From Verrucosispora sioxanthis (GTDB lineage Bacteria > Actinomycetota > Actinomycetes > Mycobacteriales > Micromonosporaceae), in contig NZ_SAIY01000007.1 in NCBI RefSeq assembly GCF_010560025.1, positions 124,001-188,000 on the forward strand: a stretch of 64,000 nucleotides of DNA. The letters are read 5' to 3'. Position 1 is the first letter of the stretch, and each line of letters begins with the position of its first letter. Of this stretch, positions 8,710 to 17,765 are shown piece after piece. The notes beneath the pieces were generated by a model. That model did not search any database. It was not told where the DNA came from and saw nothing but the letters and a program-made list of their open reading frames with translations. A program made the position numbers and the translations under genes.

Positions 8710-10761
8710 GTGAAACGCCGTGGCGTACTGCGCCGCTCGGCGGCGGCGGGGCTCGCCCTCGCCACCGCCTCGTCCATCATCGGCGTCGTCTCCGGCGGTG
8801 CCGCGACCGCGGCCCCGGCCGACAACCAACCTCGTCGCGAGCTGATCGGCAAGACGGGAGCCGGCATCGTGCCGGGCCGTTACATCGTCGTGCTCAAGGA
8901 CCGGGAGGCCACGCACAGCTCGGTCCGGGCGACCGCGTCGGCGTTGAGCCGCGCCAACGGTGGCAGCGTCCGGCTGGTCTTCGGCAACGCCCTCAAGGGC
9001 TACTCGGCCGCGCTCAACCAGCAGCAGGCGGAGCGGCTGGCCGCCGACCCCGCCGTCGCCTACGTCGAGCCGGTCCGGCGCCTGTCGGCCAACTCGACGC
9101 AGAGCAACCCGCCGTCCTGGGGCCTCGACCGTCTGGACCAGGCCTCCGCGAAGCTGACCAAGACATACAAGTACCCGAACACCGGCAGCAAGGTCACCGC
9201 CTACATCCTGGACACCGGCATCAACGTCAAGCACCAGGACTTCGGTGGACGAGCCAGCATGGGCTACGACGCCATCGACCCGGAAGCGGACCCGGCCGGT
9301 GCGAACGGGGACTGCAACGGCCACGGCACGCACGTCGCCGGCACCGTCGGGGGCGCGACATACGGGGTGGCCAAGGGCGTCAAGCTGGTCGGCGTACGGG
9401 TGCTCGACTGCGACGGTTACGGCACCACCGAACAGGTCCTCGCCGGCATCAACTGGGTGACCACGAACGCCAGCAAGCCGGCCGTGGCCAACGTGAGCCT
9501 GGGTGACGTCACGGCCATCCCGTCGATCGACGAGGCGGTGAAGCGGTCCATCGACTCCGGTGTCACCTACGCCATCGCCGCCGGCAACGCCTGGATGGAC
9601 GCCTGCAAGGCGTCACCGGCGCGGGTACCGGACGCGATCACCGTGGGCGCGACCGACCGGGTCGACATGCGCGCCTGGTTCTCGAACTACGGCAAGTGCG
9701 TCGACGTGTTCGCCCCCGGCGTCAGCATCGTCTCGGCACGGCACGACAGCAACACCGGCAGTGTCGGGTTCAGCGGCACCTCGATGGCGGCTCCGCACGT
9801 GGCGGGCGCGGCGGCTCTGCTGCTGCACACCAATCCCGCCTGGACGCCGAAGCAGGTACGCGACCGGATCGTCACCACCGGCATCGCCGGGGTGGTCTAC
9901 GACACCAAGGGTTCGATGGACCGGCTGCTGACCGTGGGTTCGGTGACCCCGGTCCGCAACGGGTACGGCTTGAAGGCCGTCGCGAACGGCCGGTACGTCA
10001 CCGCCGCCAGCACCACGAAGGCGCTCGTCAACAACGGCACGAGCATGGGTACCGCGCAGCGGTTCGACATCGTCAACGCCGGCGACGGCCTGGTCGCGCT
10101 GCGCTCGAAGCAGACCGGCCGCTACGTGGTGGCACCGAGCAAGGGCACCCTGCCGCTGATCGCCAGCCACAAGACGATCGTCACCCCGGCCAAGTTCACA
10201 GTCGTGAACCACACCGACGGCAAGGTCAGCCTCAAGGCCAAGACCAACGGGAAGTACGTGACGGCGTCGACGACCGGCACCGCGGTGCTCCGGGCGAACC
10301 GGACCAGCATCGGCACCAACGAGAAGTTCACCCTCGAGGCACCGGCGCCGGTGATCAGCATCAGGTCCAAGGCCAACAACAAGTACGTGGTGGCTGCCAG
10401 CAGCACCAAACCGCTGGTCGCCAGCAGTACGAGCGTCACCACCTCGGCGAAGTTCCAGATCGTCAAGCAGGGCGACGGTTTCTTCGGCCTCAAGGCGCTG
10501 TCCAACGGCCGGTACGTCACCGCGGCGAGCAGCGGCACCAAGCCGCTGATCGCCAGCAGCACGACGCTCGGACTCTGGCAGACCTTCGACTTCGTGGACT
10601 ACAACGGCGACGGAACTGTCTTCTTCCGGGCCAGCGACGGCCAGGCGGTCTCCGCCGGGACGTCCGGTACGAGCAACCTCATCTCGAACAAGACGATCAG
10701 GTGGACGGCCTTCGAACTGGGGCTGGGCAAGGGTGAGAAGTTCACCGTCTCCGCCGCCTGA
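8710..10761 (+). CDS. Secreted subtilisin-like serine protease (S8) with beta-trefoil repeats
   Basis: Secreted protease of 683 residues. The signal peptide has a twin-arginine-like opening (MKRRGVLRRSAAAGLALATA) and ends near AATAAPAD. An inhibitor I9 propeptide follows (PGRYIVVLKDREATHSSV to VAYVEPVRRLS, about 55-120). The catalytic triad is visible: Asp in AYILDTGINVKHQDFG, His in GDCNGHGTHVAGTVGG, Ser in GFSGTSMAAPHVAGAAALL. From about residue 415 to the end come six 45-residue repeats of the form NGRYVTAAS...FDIV, likely two beta-trefoils of the fascin/actin-crosslinking type, which may bind sugar or cell wall. The start is GTG at 8710. A strong terminator follows at 10779-10829. The natural substrate is unknown. 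Confidence 0.92.
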   Translation: MKRRGVLRRSAAAGLALATASSIIGVVSGGAATAAPADNQPRRELIGKTGAGIVPGRYIVVLKDREATHSSVRATASALSRANGGSVRLVFGNALKGYSAALNQQQAERLAADPAVAYVEPVRRLSANSTQSNPPSWGLDRLDQASAKLTKTYKYPNTGSKVTAYILDTGINVKHQDFGGRASMGYDAIDPEADPAGANGDCNGHGTHVAGTVGGATYGVAKGVKLVGVRVLDCDGYGTTEQVLAGINWVTTNASKPAVANVSLGDVTAIPSIDEAVKRSIDSGVTYAIAAGNAWMDACKASPARVPDAITVGATDRVDMRAWFSNYGKCVDVFAPGVSIVSARHDSNTGSVGFSGTSMAAPHVAGAAALLLHTNPAWTPKQVRDRIVTTGIAGVVYDTKGSMDRLLTVGSVTPVRNGYGLKAVANGRYVTAASTTKALVNNGTSMGTAQRFDIVNAGDGLVALRSKQTGRYVVAPSKGTLPLIASHKTIVTPAKFTVVNHTDGKVSLKAKTNGKYVTASTTGTAVLRANRTSIGTNEKFTLEAPAPVISIRSKANNKYVVAASSTKPLVASSTSVTTSAKFQIVKQGDGFFGLKALSNGRYVTAASSGTKPLIASSTTLGLWQTFDFVDYNGDGTVFFRASDGQAVSAGTSGTSNLISNKTIRWTAFELGLGKGEKFTVSAA

Positions 10762-10778
10762 CCAGTATCTGACCTCTC

Positions 10779-10829
10779 CCGGCGCCCGCCGGAGCAACCC
10801 GGATTCCGGGACGCTCCGGCGGGCGCCGG
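10779..10829 (+). terminator. Transcription terminator after the S8 protease
   Basis: A 17-bp perfect stem (CCGGCGCCCGCCGGAGC at 10779-10795 with its complement at 10813-10829). The 17-base loop holds an inner CCCGG/CCGGG hairpin. A short CCTTT follows, the weak T tract common in high-GC terminators. Confidence 0.75.
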
Positions 10830-10866
10830 CCTTTGCGGCCCGTGTGCAGCAGTGGACAATGGCGAG

Positions 10867-11346
10867 ATGCGTTGGACGGTGCTCGACTCGCCGATCGGGG
10901 AGTTCTCCGTGGCCACCGAGGGAGACAGTGTCTGCGGGGCGCACTTCGGCCCGGTGCGCAACGGGACGACCGAGCCGGCCGACGAGACCTCCCGGCGGGC
11001 GGTGGCGGAACTGCGCGCGTATTTCGCCGGGGAGCTGACCGACTTCGGGGTGCCGGTGAGCGTGCCGCGCGGCTCCGATTTCGAGCGGGCGGTGTGGCGG
11101 GAGATGACCCTCATCCCGTACGGCGAAACCCTCACCTACGGCGAGGTGGCCCGGCGGGTCGGTGATCCCGGAGCCGCCCGAGCGGTCGGAGTGGCCTGCA
11201 ACCGCAACCCGATCCCGGTGATCGTGCCGTGTCACCGCATCATCGGCGCGGGCGGAAAGCTGGTCGGCTTCGGTGGTGGCCTGGACCGCAAGGTCAAACT
11301 CCTGGAGCTGGAGGCCCGGGTGGCCCTGCAGCGCGCCTGGTCCTGA
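10867..11346 (+). CDS. ogt: Methylated-DNA--protein-cysteine methyltransferase
   Basis: Suicide repair protein that takes the alkyl group from O6-alkylguanine onto its own Cys. The C-terminal half carries the active-site motif PVIVPCHRIIGAGG and the DNA-binding helix YGEVARRVGDPGAARAVG; the N-terminal part (MRWTVLDSPIGEFSVAT) is the usual beta domain. Length is 159 residues. ATG at 10867 is chosen because homologues begin at this motif; GTG at 10852, in frame, would add five residues and cannot be excluded. The stop touches the stop of the convergent lipoprotein gene with no gap. Confidence 0.9.
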   Translation: MRWTVLDSPIGEFSVATEGDSVCGAHFGPVRNGTTEPADETSRRAVAELRAYFAGELTDFGVPVSVPRGSDFERAVWREMTLIPYGETLTYGEVARRVGDPGAARAVGVACNRNPIPVIVPCHRIIGAGGKLVGFGGGLDRKVKLLELEARVALQRAWS

Positions 11347-12012
11347 TCAGCTCGGCGCGGGCAGGCAACCGCCGTCGGCGATCCGAGTGCCGATCTCCAC
11401 CGTGACGTCGTGCTGGCGGACGCTGCCGAAGACACACGCCCGGCCGGTCCACCCCGCGAAGATCAGCCCGTCGCCGGGGCCGAGGTCGAGGCGTCCGGGT
11501 GGGCGCACGGTGACGTCGGTGAGGCCGGTGGCGGTCACCACCCGCTCCACGGCCTCCTCGTCGGGTGCGTCCCGGCCGCCGGCGGTCAGCAGATTCAGGC
11601 CCTTGAGCACCTCGGCGGCACAGGCCCTGGCACCGGCAGCCGTCGCGGGTTCGAGCGTGCCGCGCTGCCGGAAGGCGTCGTTGGCGGCCTGCTGACGGCG
11701 GAGCATCTCCTCGCGTGCCCGCTCGTCGGCCATCGGATGTCCGGTGCCCAGCGGTGTCGGTGCCGTCGACGCGCCGAACGGGATCGCGGTTTTCGTCGCA
11801 ACCTGCGGCGGTGTGGCCGCTGCGGCGGTACAGCTTGCCTCGGCCACCGACGGCAGGGGGTCGGGCGGCACGACGTCGCTGCCCGAATCGACCGCCGGAC
11901 GACTGCCCGGGACGGCGCAGGCGTACAGGCTGGTGGTCAGCAACACGCCCGCGAGCGCGGCGGCGATCCGGCGTCCCGACCTGGCGGCGTGCGTGGCGTC
12001 GGTGAACGGCAC
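11347..12012 (-). CDS. Putative lipoprotein of unknown function
   Basis: A 221-residue protein starting at GTG 12012. The N-terminus has basic residues (RSGRR), a hydrophobic stretch (IAAALAGVLLTTSLYAC) and a plausible lipobox with Cys at about residue 32, so it is likely exported and lipid-anchored. The mature part is Pro/Ala-rich, then carries a helical segment (REEMLRRQQAANDAFRQRG) and a compact C-terminal domain with two Cys. I do not recognise a named family. It is convergent with ogt and shows no operon link to ino1. Confidence 0.7.
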   Translation of the reverse strand: MPFTDATHAARSGRRIAAALAGVLLTTSLYACAVPGSRPAVDSGSDVVPPDPLPSVAEASCTAAAATPPQVATKTAIPFGASTAPTPLGTGHPMADERAREEMLRRQQAANDAFRQRGTLEPATAAGARACAAEVLKGLNLLTAGGRDAPDEEAVERVVTATGLTDVTVRPPGRLDLGPGDGLIFAGWTGRACVFGSVRQHDVTVEIGTRIADGGCLPAPS

Positions 12013-12090
12013 AGCGCTCAGCCTAGCGTTCCACCCTCGACCGCGCGGTCCGTGCGCGTGGCGTGGCAGCTCGTACGCCCGGCGACGGCG

Positions 12091-12118
12091 AGGGCCGGGC
12101 CCGCACGGACCCGGCCCT
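12091..12118 (-). terminator. Terminator downstream of ino1
   Basis: Inverted repeat AGGGCCGGG / CCCGGCCCT with a 10-base loop, placed 27 bp past the ino1 stop on the minus strand. There is no T tract, as is common in actinobacteria. Confidence 0.55.
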
Positions 12119-12144
12119 AGCCGGTGCTGCTGGTGGTCGGCGCG

Positions 12145-13224
12145 TCAGCGCTCGACCTCGCCGGCGATGAACGCCTCGACGGCGGCGTGCGCGTCGTGGT
12201 CGGCGTACTGCACGGGCGGGGACTTCATGAAGTACGACGAGGCCGACAGGATCGGGCCGCCGATCTTCCGGTCCAGCGCGATCTTCGCGGCCCGGACGGC
12301 GTCGATGATGACACCGGCCGAGTTCGGCGAGTCCCACACCTCGAGCTTCAGCTCGGCGTTGAGCGGCGTGTCACCGAACGAGCGGCCCTCCAGGCGGATG
12401 TACGCCCACTTGCGGTCGTCCAGCCACGGCACGTGGTCGGACGGGCCGATGTGCACGTCGCTCTTGGCCATCTCGTGCGGCACCTGGGAGGTCACCGACT
12501 GGGTCTTCGAGATCTTCTTCGAGACCAGGCGGTTGCGCTCCAGCATGTTCATGAAGTCCATGTTGCCGCCGAAGTTGAGCTGGTACGTGCGCAGCAGCTC
12601 GACACCCCGGTCCTCGAACAGCTTCGCCAGGGCGCGGTGCACGATGGTGGCGCCGACCTGGCTCTTGATGTCGTCGCCGACGATCGGCAGGCCCGCGTCG
12701 GTGAACTTCTGCGCCCACTCGGGGTCGGAGGCGATGAAGACCGGCAGGGCGTTGACGAAGGCGCAGCCGGCGTCGATCGCGGCCTGGGCGTAGAACTTGT
12801 CGGCCTGCTCCGAGCCGACCGGCAGGTACGAGACGACCACGTCGACCTGCGCGTCACGCAGCGCCTTGGCCACGTCGACCGGCGTGGCGTCCGACTCCTC
12901 GACGATCTCGCGGTAGTACTGGCCGAGGCCGTCGAAGGTCGGGCCGCGCTGCACGGTGACGCCGGTCGGCGGCACGTCGCACAGCTTGATGGTGTTGTTC
13001 TCGCTGGCGACGATCGCCTCCGCGAGGTCCATGCCCACCTTCTTGGCGTCGACATCGAACGCCGCGACGAACTGCACGTCAGAGACGTGGTAGTCGCCGA
13101 AGGTGACGTGCATGAGACCCGGGACGCGGTCGTTGGGGTCGGCATTCCGGTAGTACTCGACGCCCTGTACCAGGGACGAGGCGCAGTTACCCACACCGAC
13201 GATGGCGACGCGGACGGAGCCCAT
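12145..13224 (-). CDS. ino1: myo-Inositol-1-phosphate synthase
   Basis: Converts glucose-6-phosphate to inositol-1-phosphate, the entry to mycothiol and phosphatidylinositol synthesis. The N-terminal NAD site is MGSVRVAIVGVGNCASSLVQG; further family segments are TVKSQ-like SYLPVGSEQADKFYAQAA and LNFGGNMDFMNMLE. Length is 359 residues, normal for the short actinobacterial form. ATG at 13224 is used because AAGGAGG lies 8 bp upstream; the frame is open to 13251 and there overlaps padR by 4 bp. It follows padR in one transcript, as in Rv0047c-Rv0046c, so the PadR-like protein and the palindrome at 13931 probably control it. Confidence 0.95.
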   Translation of the reverse strand: MGSVRVAIVGVGNCASSLVQGVEYYRNADPNDRVPGLMHVTFGDYHVSDVQFVAAFDVDAKKVGMDLAEAIVASENNTIKLCDVPPTGVTVQRGPTFDGLGQYYREIVEESDATPVDVAKALRDAQVDVVVSYLPVGSEQADKFYAQAAIDAGCAFVNALPVFIASDPEWAQKFTDAGLPIVGDDIKSQVGATIVHRALAKLFEDRGVELLRTYQLNFGGNMDFMNMLERNRLVSKKISKTQSVTSQVPHEMAKSDVHIGPSDHVPWLDDRKWAYIRLEGRSFGDTPLNAELKLEVWDSPNSAGVIIDAVRAAKIALDRKIGGPILSASSYFMKSPPVQYADHDAHAAVEAFIAGEVER

Positions 13225-13247
13225 CGCGTGTGCCTCCTTCTTCTTTG

Positions 13248-13886
13248 TCACGGCCGCTCTGTCCTGGTCTCACCAGGCGGAGGCGGGCTGTTGTCTTGTC
13301 GTGGGCCGCCGGCCGTCCCGTCGTGCGGGACCGTCGGGGCACGGCCGGAGCGCTCGTTGGCGATGAGCTCCTCCAGCCAGCGGACCTCACGCTCACAGGC
13401 CTCCAGGCCGTGGCGCTGCAGCTCCAGGGTGTACGCGTCGAGGCGCTCGGCCGCGCGGCCCAGCATGTCGCGAAGGCCCTCGCGACGTTCCTCGATCGTG
13501 CGGCGGCGACCTTCCAGGATTCGAAGTCGGGTCGCCTGGTCGGTTCGGGAAAAGAACGCGAAGTGCACACCGAAGCCGGTGTCGCCGTAGGTTTCCGGCC
13601 CGGTCTGTGCGATGAGCTGGGCGAAGCGTTCCTTGCCTTCCGCGGTGATTTCGTAGACCACCCGACCTCGTCGGCTGGTCAGCGCGGGAACCTCCTCGGC
13701 GGTGGCGGGTGTCTCGTCGGCCTCGGTGATCCATCCCGCCGCCTGCAGCCGGCGCAGGGTCGGATAGAGCGAGCCGTAACTGATGGCGGCGCGGATCGCC
13801 CCGAGCTTGGCGGTGAGCTCCTTGCGCAGCTCGTAGCCGTGCATCGGGGCCTCCTGCAACAGGCCGAGGATGGCGAGTTCGAGCAC
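13248..13886 (-). CDS. PadR-family transcriptional regulator
   Basis: Winged-helix repressor of 212 residues. The N-terminal PadR domain reads VLELAILGLLQEAPMHGYEL and ISYGSLYPTLRRLQAAGWI (about 1-75). The C-terminal half is helical (LRILEGRRRTIEERREGLRD, ERLDAYTLELQRHGLE), the Vir-type dimerisation domain. The start is GTG at 13886. It lies 23 bp upstream of the ino1 start on the same strand and corresponds in position to Rv0047c. A perfect 9+9 dyad with ATGTA/TACAT edges sits 45 bp upstream of its start, so autorepression and control of ino1 are likely. The ligand is unknown. Confidence 0.9.
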   Translation of the reverse strand: MLELAILGLLQEAPMHGYELRKELTAKLGAIRAAISYGSLYPTLRRLQAAGWITEADETPATAEEVPALTSRRGRVVYEITAEGKERFAQLIAQTGPETYGDTGFGVHFAFFSRTDQATRLRILEGRRRTIEERREGLRDMLGRAAERLDAYTLELQRHGLEACEREVRWLEELIANERSGRAPTVPHDGTAGGPRQDNSPPPPGETRTERP

Positions 13887-13930
13887 CGGCCACCCTCCCT
13901 TTACCCTGTGCGTGAAGCGCTAACCGCCAC

Positions 13931-13951
13931 GATGTATCGGAGCGATACATC
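13931..13951. promoter_or_regulatory. Candidate PadR operator upstream of padR-ino1
   Basis: Perfect inverted repeat: GATGTATCG, spacer GAG, CGATACATC. The ATGTA...TACAT edges match those reported for PadR-family sites. It lies between padR (minus) and the DUF5318 gene (plus), so it could control both directions. Confidence 0.65.
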
Positions 13952-14060
13952 GCACCGTAGCGTCTCGTTCCAGTCTGGGCAAACCCCCGTTCCGATGTCC
14001 TCCGGTCACGGATCGTCACGGTGGTCGCCTCGTCAGATGAGACCGCGTACCCTTTGCCGC

Positions 14061-14522
14061 ATGCGTACGCAGCGCCAGGTCGTCGACTACTCGCTCCGAA
14101 AGCGAGCGGCGCTGCGTGAGCTCCTCGCCGGCCGCGTCGGCACCTATGACCTGTGCGACGCGTCGCCCTACCTGAAGAACGCGGCTCGGTTCCACGGCGA
14201 GTCCACCGACGAGCGGTGTCCGATCTGCCGCAGCGAGAACCTGACCCTGGTCCACTACATTTACGGGGACGAACTCAAGCAATCGGCCGGCCAAGCCCGT
14301 AATGTGGCTGAGCTGACCGTGCTGGCGATGACGCTGCGTGAGTTCCAGGTCTTCGTGGTGGAGGTGTGCCTCGGCTGTGACTGGAACCATCTCGTCGAGC
14401 AGTACCTGCTCGGGCGGGACGGTCTGACCGGCGTCGCCGACGGCGACCCGGAGCACGGTGAGGCGAGCGGCATGACCGCGGACGGAACGGGTGTCCGGCG
14501 AAGGCGAGAGGCGCAACGGTGA
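14061..14522 (+). CDS. DUF5318 protein
   Basis: A 153-residue soluble protein of unknown function found in actinobacteria just upstream of the ponA-type gene (Rv0049 position). It starts at ATG 14061 (MRTQRQVVDYSLRKRAALREL). Two Cys pairs, ERCPICRSENLTLVHYIYGD and VEVCLGCDWNHLVEQYLLG, suggest a zinc-ribbon-like fold. It is divergent from padR, and the padR-side palindrome lies in the shared 174-bp gap. It is probably co-transcribed with the penicillin-binding protein that starts 196 bp later, although that gap could hold a promoter. Confidence 0.85.
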   Translation: MRTQRQVVDYSLRKRAALRELLAGRVGTYDLCDASPYLKNAARFHGESTDERCPICRSENLTLVHYIYGDELKQSAGQARNVAELTVLAMTLREFQVFVVEVCLGCDWNHLVEQYLLGRDGLTGVADGDPEHGEASGMTADGTGVRRRREAQR

Positions 14523-14718
14523 TTCGAGCTCGATCGGCCAGCCCCGGTCGCGTGCGACGCGGCTGGGGCGACCGACGGCTTGTAGGTCTGAATGGTCCGA
14601 TTGATGCGGATCTGACGCCGGAACGACGGCACCCCCGTGCCGTGCTCGCAGGTGTCAAAACTCACGGCAAACCGGTGGCGGTGCGACCGCGCCCCACCGC
14701 GACGGCAGGGTGTGAGGA

Positions 14719-17643
14719 ATGAACTCGTACGGCGATCCCAGCTCCTCGCGCGGCCGGGCCTGGACTCCAGGCCAGGACGACCCGGGGCAGGCGGACGACG
14801 CGTACCGCCGCCCGGGTGGTGAACCGCGCGGAGTCAACTGGTCGACCGGGCCGGAGACCTCCGGCCCGTCGGCCCGTGCCTCGGTCGGCGGCCGTGCCTC
14901 GGTCGGTGGCTCGGCGAGCGTTCCGCCGCGGGGCGGTTCCGCCGGCGCGGCACCGGTCGGCCGGGCCGGTCCTGGCCGCGCCTCCGTGCCGGGCTCGCCA
15001 GCCGTCCCCGGCCGTGCCTCGGTGCCGGTGTCGCCGGCTGGCCCCGGCCGTGCCTCGGTGCCGGTGTCGCCGGCTGGCCCCGGCCGTGCCTCGGTGCCGG
15101 TCTCGCCCGCACCGGGCCGCGCCGGCCGTGCCTCGGTGCCGGTGTCCCCGGCCGGTCCTGGTCGTGCCTCGGTCGGCGCCGCCGCTGTCGGTGCGGCATC
15201 AGCCGGTCGGGCGAGCGTCGGGTCGGCCTCCGTGAATGGCGTCGGTGGTCGGGCCGCGGTGGCCCGGGCAAGCGTCGGCGGCCCTGGCGGACCGGGTGGC
15301 CCCGGTGGACCGGGCGGACCGACGGGGCCCGGTCGCGGCGGGCGTGACCCGGGTGCGGTGGCTCGGGCCCGCAAGCGCAAGCGGATGAACATGCTGATCG
15401 CCGGCTTCGCGGTGTTCATCATGCTGGCCGGCATCGGCGTGGTCGGGTTCACCTACTACTCGACCAACGTGGTGCTGCCCAAGGAGATCCCGCTGCCGCT
15501 GTCCACCACCGTCTACGCCAAGGACGGCAAGACGGTGGTCGCCAAGCTCGGCAACGAGAACCGCACCTTCGTGACCATCGACAGCATCCCGCAGCATGTG
15601 CGCGACGCCGTGGCCGCCGCCGAGGACCGCAACTTCTACCGGCACTCGGGCGTCGACTACAAGGGCATCGCCCGGGCCGCTTGGAACAACCTCTCCGGCG
15701 GCGACAAGCAGGGCGCGTCGACCATCACCCAGCAGTACGCCCGCAACGCCTACGAGAACCTCCAGGACGACAGCTACGCGCGGAAGGTGAAGGAGGCGAT
15801 ACTCGCCTCCAAGCTGAACGACAACTACACCAAAGACGAGATCATGGAGAACTACCTCAACGTGATCTACTTCGGTCGTGGTGCGTACGGCATCGAGGCG
15901 GCGGCCCAGACGTACTTCAACACCAGCGCCAAGAAGCTGACCGTGGCCCAGGGCGCGGTGCTCGCCGCGCTGATCAAGCAGCCCGTCGCCAGCGCCACCC
16001 ACAAGGGTTTCGACCCGGCGACCAACGAGGTCGACGCGAAGTCCCGGTGGGAGTACGTCCTCAACGGGATGGTCGAGGAGGGCTGGCTGAACGCCCCGGG
16101 CAAGAAGGAGCGACCGACCGAGTACCCGAAGGTCCAGAAGCCGAAGGAGAGCAACGGCTTCGGTGTCGCCTCCCCCCGCGGCAACGTGATCAACTACGTG
16201 CGGCAGGAGATGGAGGAGTGGGGCCTGTGCACCAACTACGGTGCCGAGGGCAAGCCCAGCTGCGTCGACGAGCTGCGTGAGGGCGGCTACCGGATCACGA
16301 CCACCATCGACCCGAAGATCCAGAAGGCGCTGGAGTCGATCGCCCAGGTCGGTCGCAAGGGCACGTTCCTGGCGAACCAGCCGGACAACCTGATGCCGGC
16401 GGTGGTGTCGGTCGAGGTGAAGACCGGCCGCGTGCTGGCCTACTACGGCGGTAACAGTGGCGCCAACTTCGACTACGCGGGTCTCAACACCGACCAGAAC
16501 GGCAAGCTCGTCGGTGGTCATCCGCCGGGATCGTCGTTCAAGGTCTACACACTCGCTGCGGCCATCGACGCCGGCATCTCGGTCAAGTCCCGCTGGGACG
16601 CCACCCCGTTCAAGCCGGAGGGCTTCGAGAAGCCGATCGTGAACGCCAACCGGGACGTGCGGCAGAGCTGCAACAAGTCCTGCACCCTGCAGCAGACGAC
16701 CGTGCTGTCGTACAACGTGCCGTTCTTCCACATCGCGGAGCAGATTGGCACGGACAAGGTCATCGACATGGCCCGTCGGGCCGGCATCCGCACCATGTGG
16801 GACGACAAGCAGCGGGCGCACGACCTCATCAAGAACAAGCCGAGCGAGCTCGCGCCGAAGTACTTCGACCGGGTGGCTGCCTACGGCCAGTACCCGATCA
16901 CCGTGCTTGACCACGCCAACGGCCTGGCGACCCTCGCCAACAGTGGCAAGTACAACAAGGCGCACTTCGTCCGGATGGTGGAGAAGCAGAACAAGGCAAC
17001 CGGCAAGTGGGACAAGGTGCGCGGCACGGGCGAGAAGCTCGCGCCCAAGCAGGTGATCAAGCCGGAGGTGGCCGACGAGGTGACCGCGGTGCTCAAGGAG
17101 ATCCCGGGCAAAAACAACGCCAGCCTGGGTAACCGGCAGGTCGCCGGCAAGACCGGCACCTGGGAGCTCAACAACACCGACAAGAACCAGGACGCCTGGA
17201 TGGTCGGCTACGACAAGAACGTCGCCACCGCGGTCTGGATCGGTAGCCACGACACGAAGAAGCGGGCCATCGTCGACCGGGGCGGTAGCAACATCGGCGG
17301 TGGCACCCTGCCGGCGCAGTTGTGGAAGCAGTTCATGGAAGAGGCGCTGAAGGGTTACGACCCGTCCGACCTGCCGGACGTGACCGGACTTGGCGACGAG
17401 GACGCCGGCAACGGTGAGGAACCGCCGCCGCCTCCTCCTCCGCCGGGTGGCGGTAACCAGCAAGACTGCAACCCCATCGACCTTCTCTGCCAACTCGGTG
17501 GCGGCAACAACGGTGGGAACAACGGCGGCAACAACGGTGGAAACAATCCGATCACCCCACCCGATCGTGATGATCAGGGGCCGGGTGGCCCGGGCGGTGG
17601 AGGCGGCGGCCTGCTACCACCCAGAACGACGAGTCGGGAGTAG
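14719..17643 (+). CDS. ponA: Class A penicillin-binding protein (transglycosylase/transpeptidase)
   Basis: Bifunctional peptidoglycan synthase of 974 residues. A long cytoplasmic N-terminus rich in Gly, Ala, Ser and Pro contains 12-residue repeats (GRASVPVSPAGP). One membrane anchor follows (MLIAGFAVFIMLAGIGVVGF, about 225-247). The GT51 domain shows AAEDRNFYRHSGVDYKGIA and GASTITQQYARN. The transpeptidase shows the SxxK Ser in HPPGSSFKVYTLAAA, SYN in LSYNVPFF and KTG in VAGKTGTWE. The tail is Pro/Asn/Gly-rich (GGNNGGNNGG) and likely spans the wall. ATG at 14719 has GAGGA upstream. It corresponds to ponA1 (Rv0050). Confidence 0.94.
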   Translation: MNSYGDPSSSRGRAWTPGQDDPGQADDAYRRPGGEPRGVNWSTGPETSGPSARASVGGRASVGGSASVPPRGGSAGAAPVGRAGPGRASVPGSPAVPGRASVPVSPAGPGRASVPVSPAGPGRASVPVSPAPGRAGRASVPVSPAGPGRASVGAAAVGAASAGRASVGSASVNGVGGRAAVARASVGGPGGPGGPGGPGGPTGPGRGGRDPGAVARARKRKRMNMLIAGFAVFIMLAGIGVVGFTYYSTNVVLPKEIPLPLSTTVYAKDGKTVVAKLGNENRTFVTIDSIPQHVRDAVAAAEDRNFYRHSGVDYKGIARAAWNNLSGGDKQGASTITQQYARNAYENLQDDSYARKVKEAILASKLNDNYTKDEIMENYLNVIYFGRGAYGIEAAAQTYFNTSAKKLTVAQGAVLAALIKQPVASATHKGFDPATNEVDAKSRWEYVLNGMVEEGWLNAPGKKERPTEYPKVQKPKESNGFGVASPRGNVINYVRQEMEEWGLCTNYGAEGKPSCVDELREGGYRITTTIDPKIQKALESIAQVGRKGTFLANQPDNLMPAVVSVEVKTGRVLAYYGGNSGANFDYAGLNTDQNGKLVGGHPPGSSFKVYTLAAAIDAGISVKSRWDATPFKPEGFEKPIVNANRDVRQSCNKSCTLQQTTVLSYNVPFFHIAEQIGTDKVIDMARRAGIRTMWDDKQRAHDLIKNKPSELAPKYFDRVAAYGQYPITVLDHANGLATLANSGKYNKAHFVRMVEKQNKATGKWDKVRGTGEKLAPKQVIKPEVADEVTAVLKEIPGKNNASLGNRQVAGKTGTWELNNTDKNQDAWMVGYDKNVATAVWIGSHDTKKRAIVDRGGSNIGGGTLPAQLWKQFMEEALKGYDPSDLPDVTGLGDEDAGNGEEPPPPPPPPGGGNQQDCNPIDLLCQLGGGNNGGNNGGNNGGNNPITPPDRDDQGPGGPGGGGGGLLPPRTTSRE
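14980..15240 (+). repeat. 36-bp in-frame tandem repeat in the PBP N-terminus
   Basis: Near-perfect 36-bp units (first two at 15010-15045 and 15046-15081, followed by more diverged copies) encode GRASVPVSPAGP. The degenerate flanking copies keep GRASV. The repeat is coding and may vary in number between strains. Confidence 0.8.
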
Positions 17644-17653
17644 CTCCCGCTGA

Positions 17654-17694
17654 CGCCGCGGGCGGTTGGAGAATTACTCCGGCCGCCCGCGGCG
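17654..17694 (+). terminator. Terminator after the penicillin-binding protein gene
   Basis: A 12-bp stem (CGCCGCGGGCGG at 17654-17665 with its complement at 17683-17694) and an inner GGAG/CTCC stem. It starts about 10 bp past the stop and also lies beyond the end of the convergent gene at 17766. Confidence 0.7.
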
Positions 17695-17765
17695 CTGTAG
17701 GGAGGGGACGATGATGCCCCGGTACGCTGTCCTCCTGCGCGGCGTCGCTCTGGCGACCCGTCTGG

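Noticed and set aside
12124..13590. 488-residue open frame opposite ino1 and padR
   Set aside because: Shadow of two well-supported genes.
14523..14718. tRNA or structured RNA in the gap before the PBP gene
   Set aside because: Only a weak 7-bp stem was found and no cloverleaf.
15199..17493. 764-residue open frame on the minus strand
   Set aside because: It lies opposite the penicillin-binding protein, has no motif and reflects GC-rich third positions; the plus-strand gene has all catalytic motifs.
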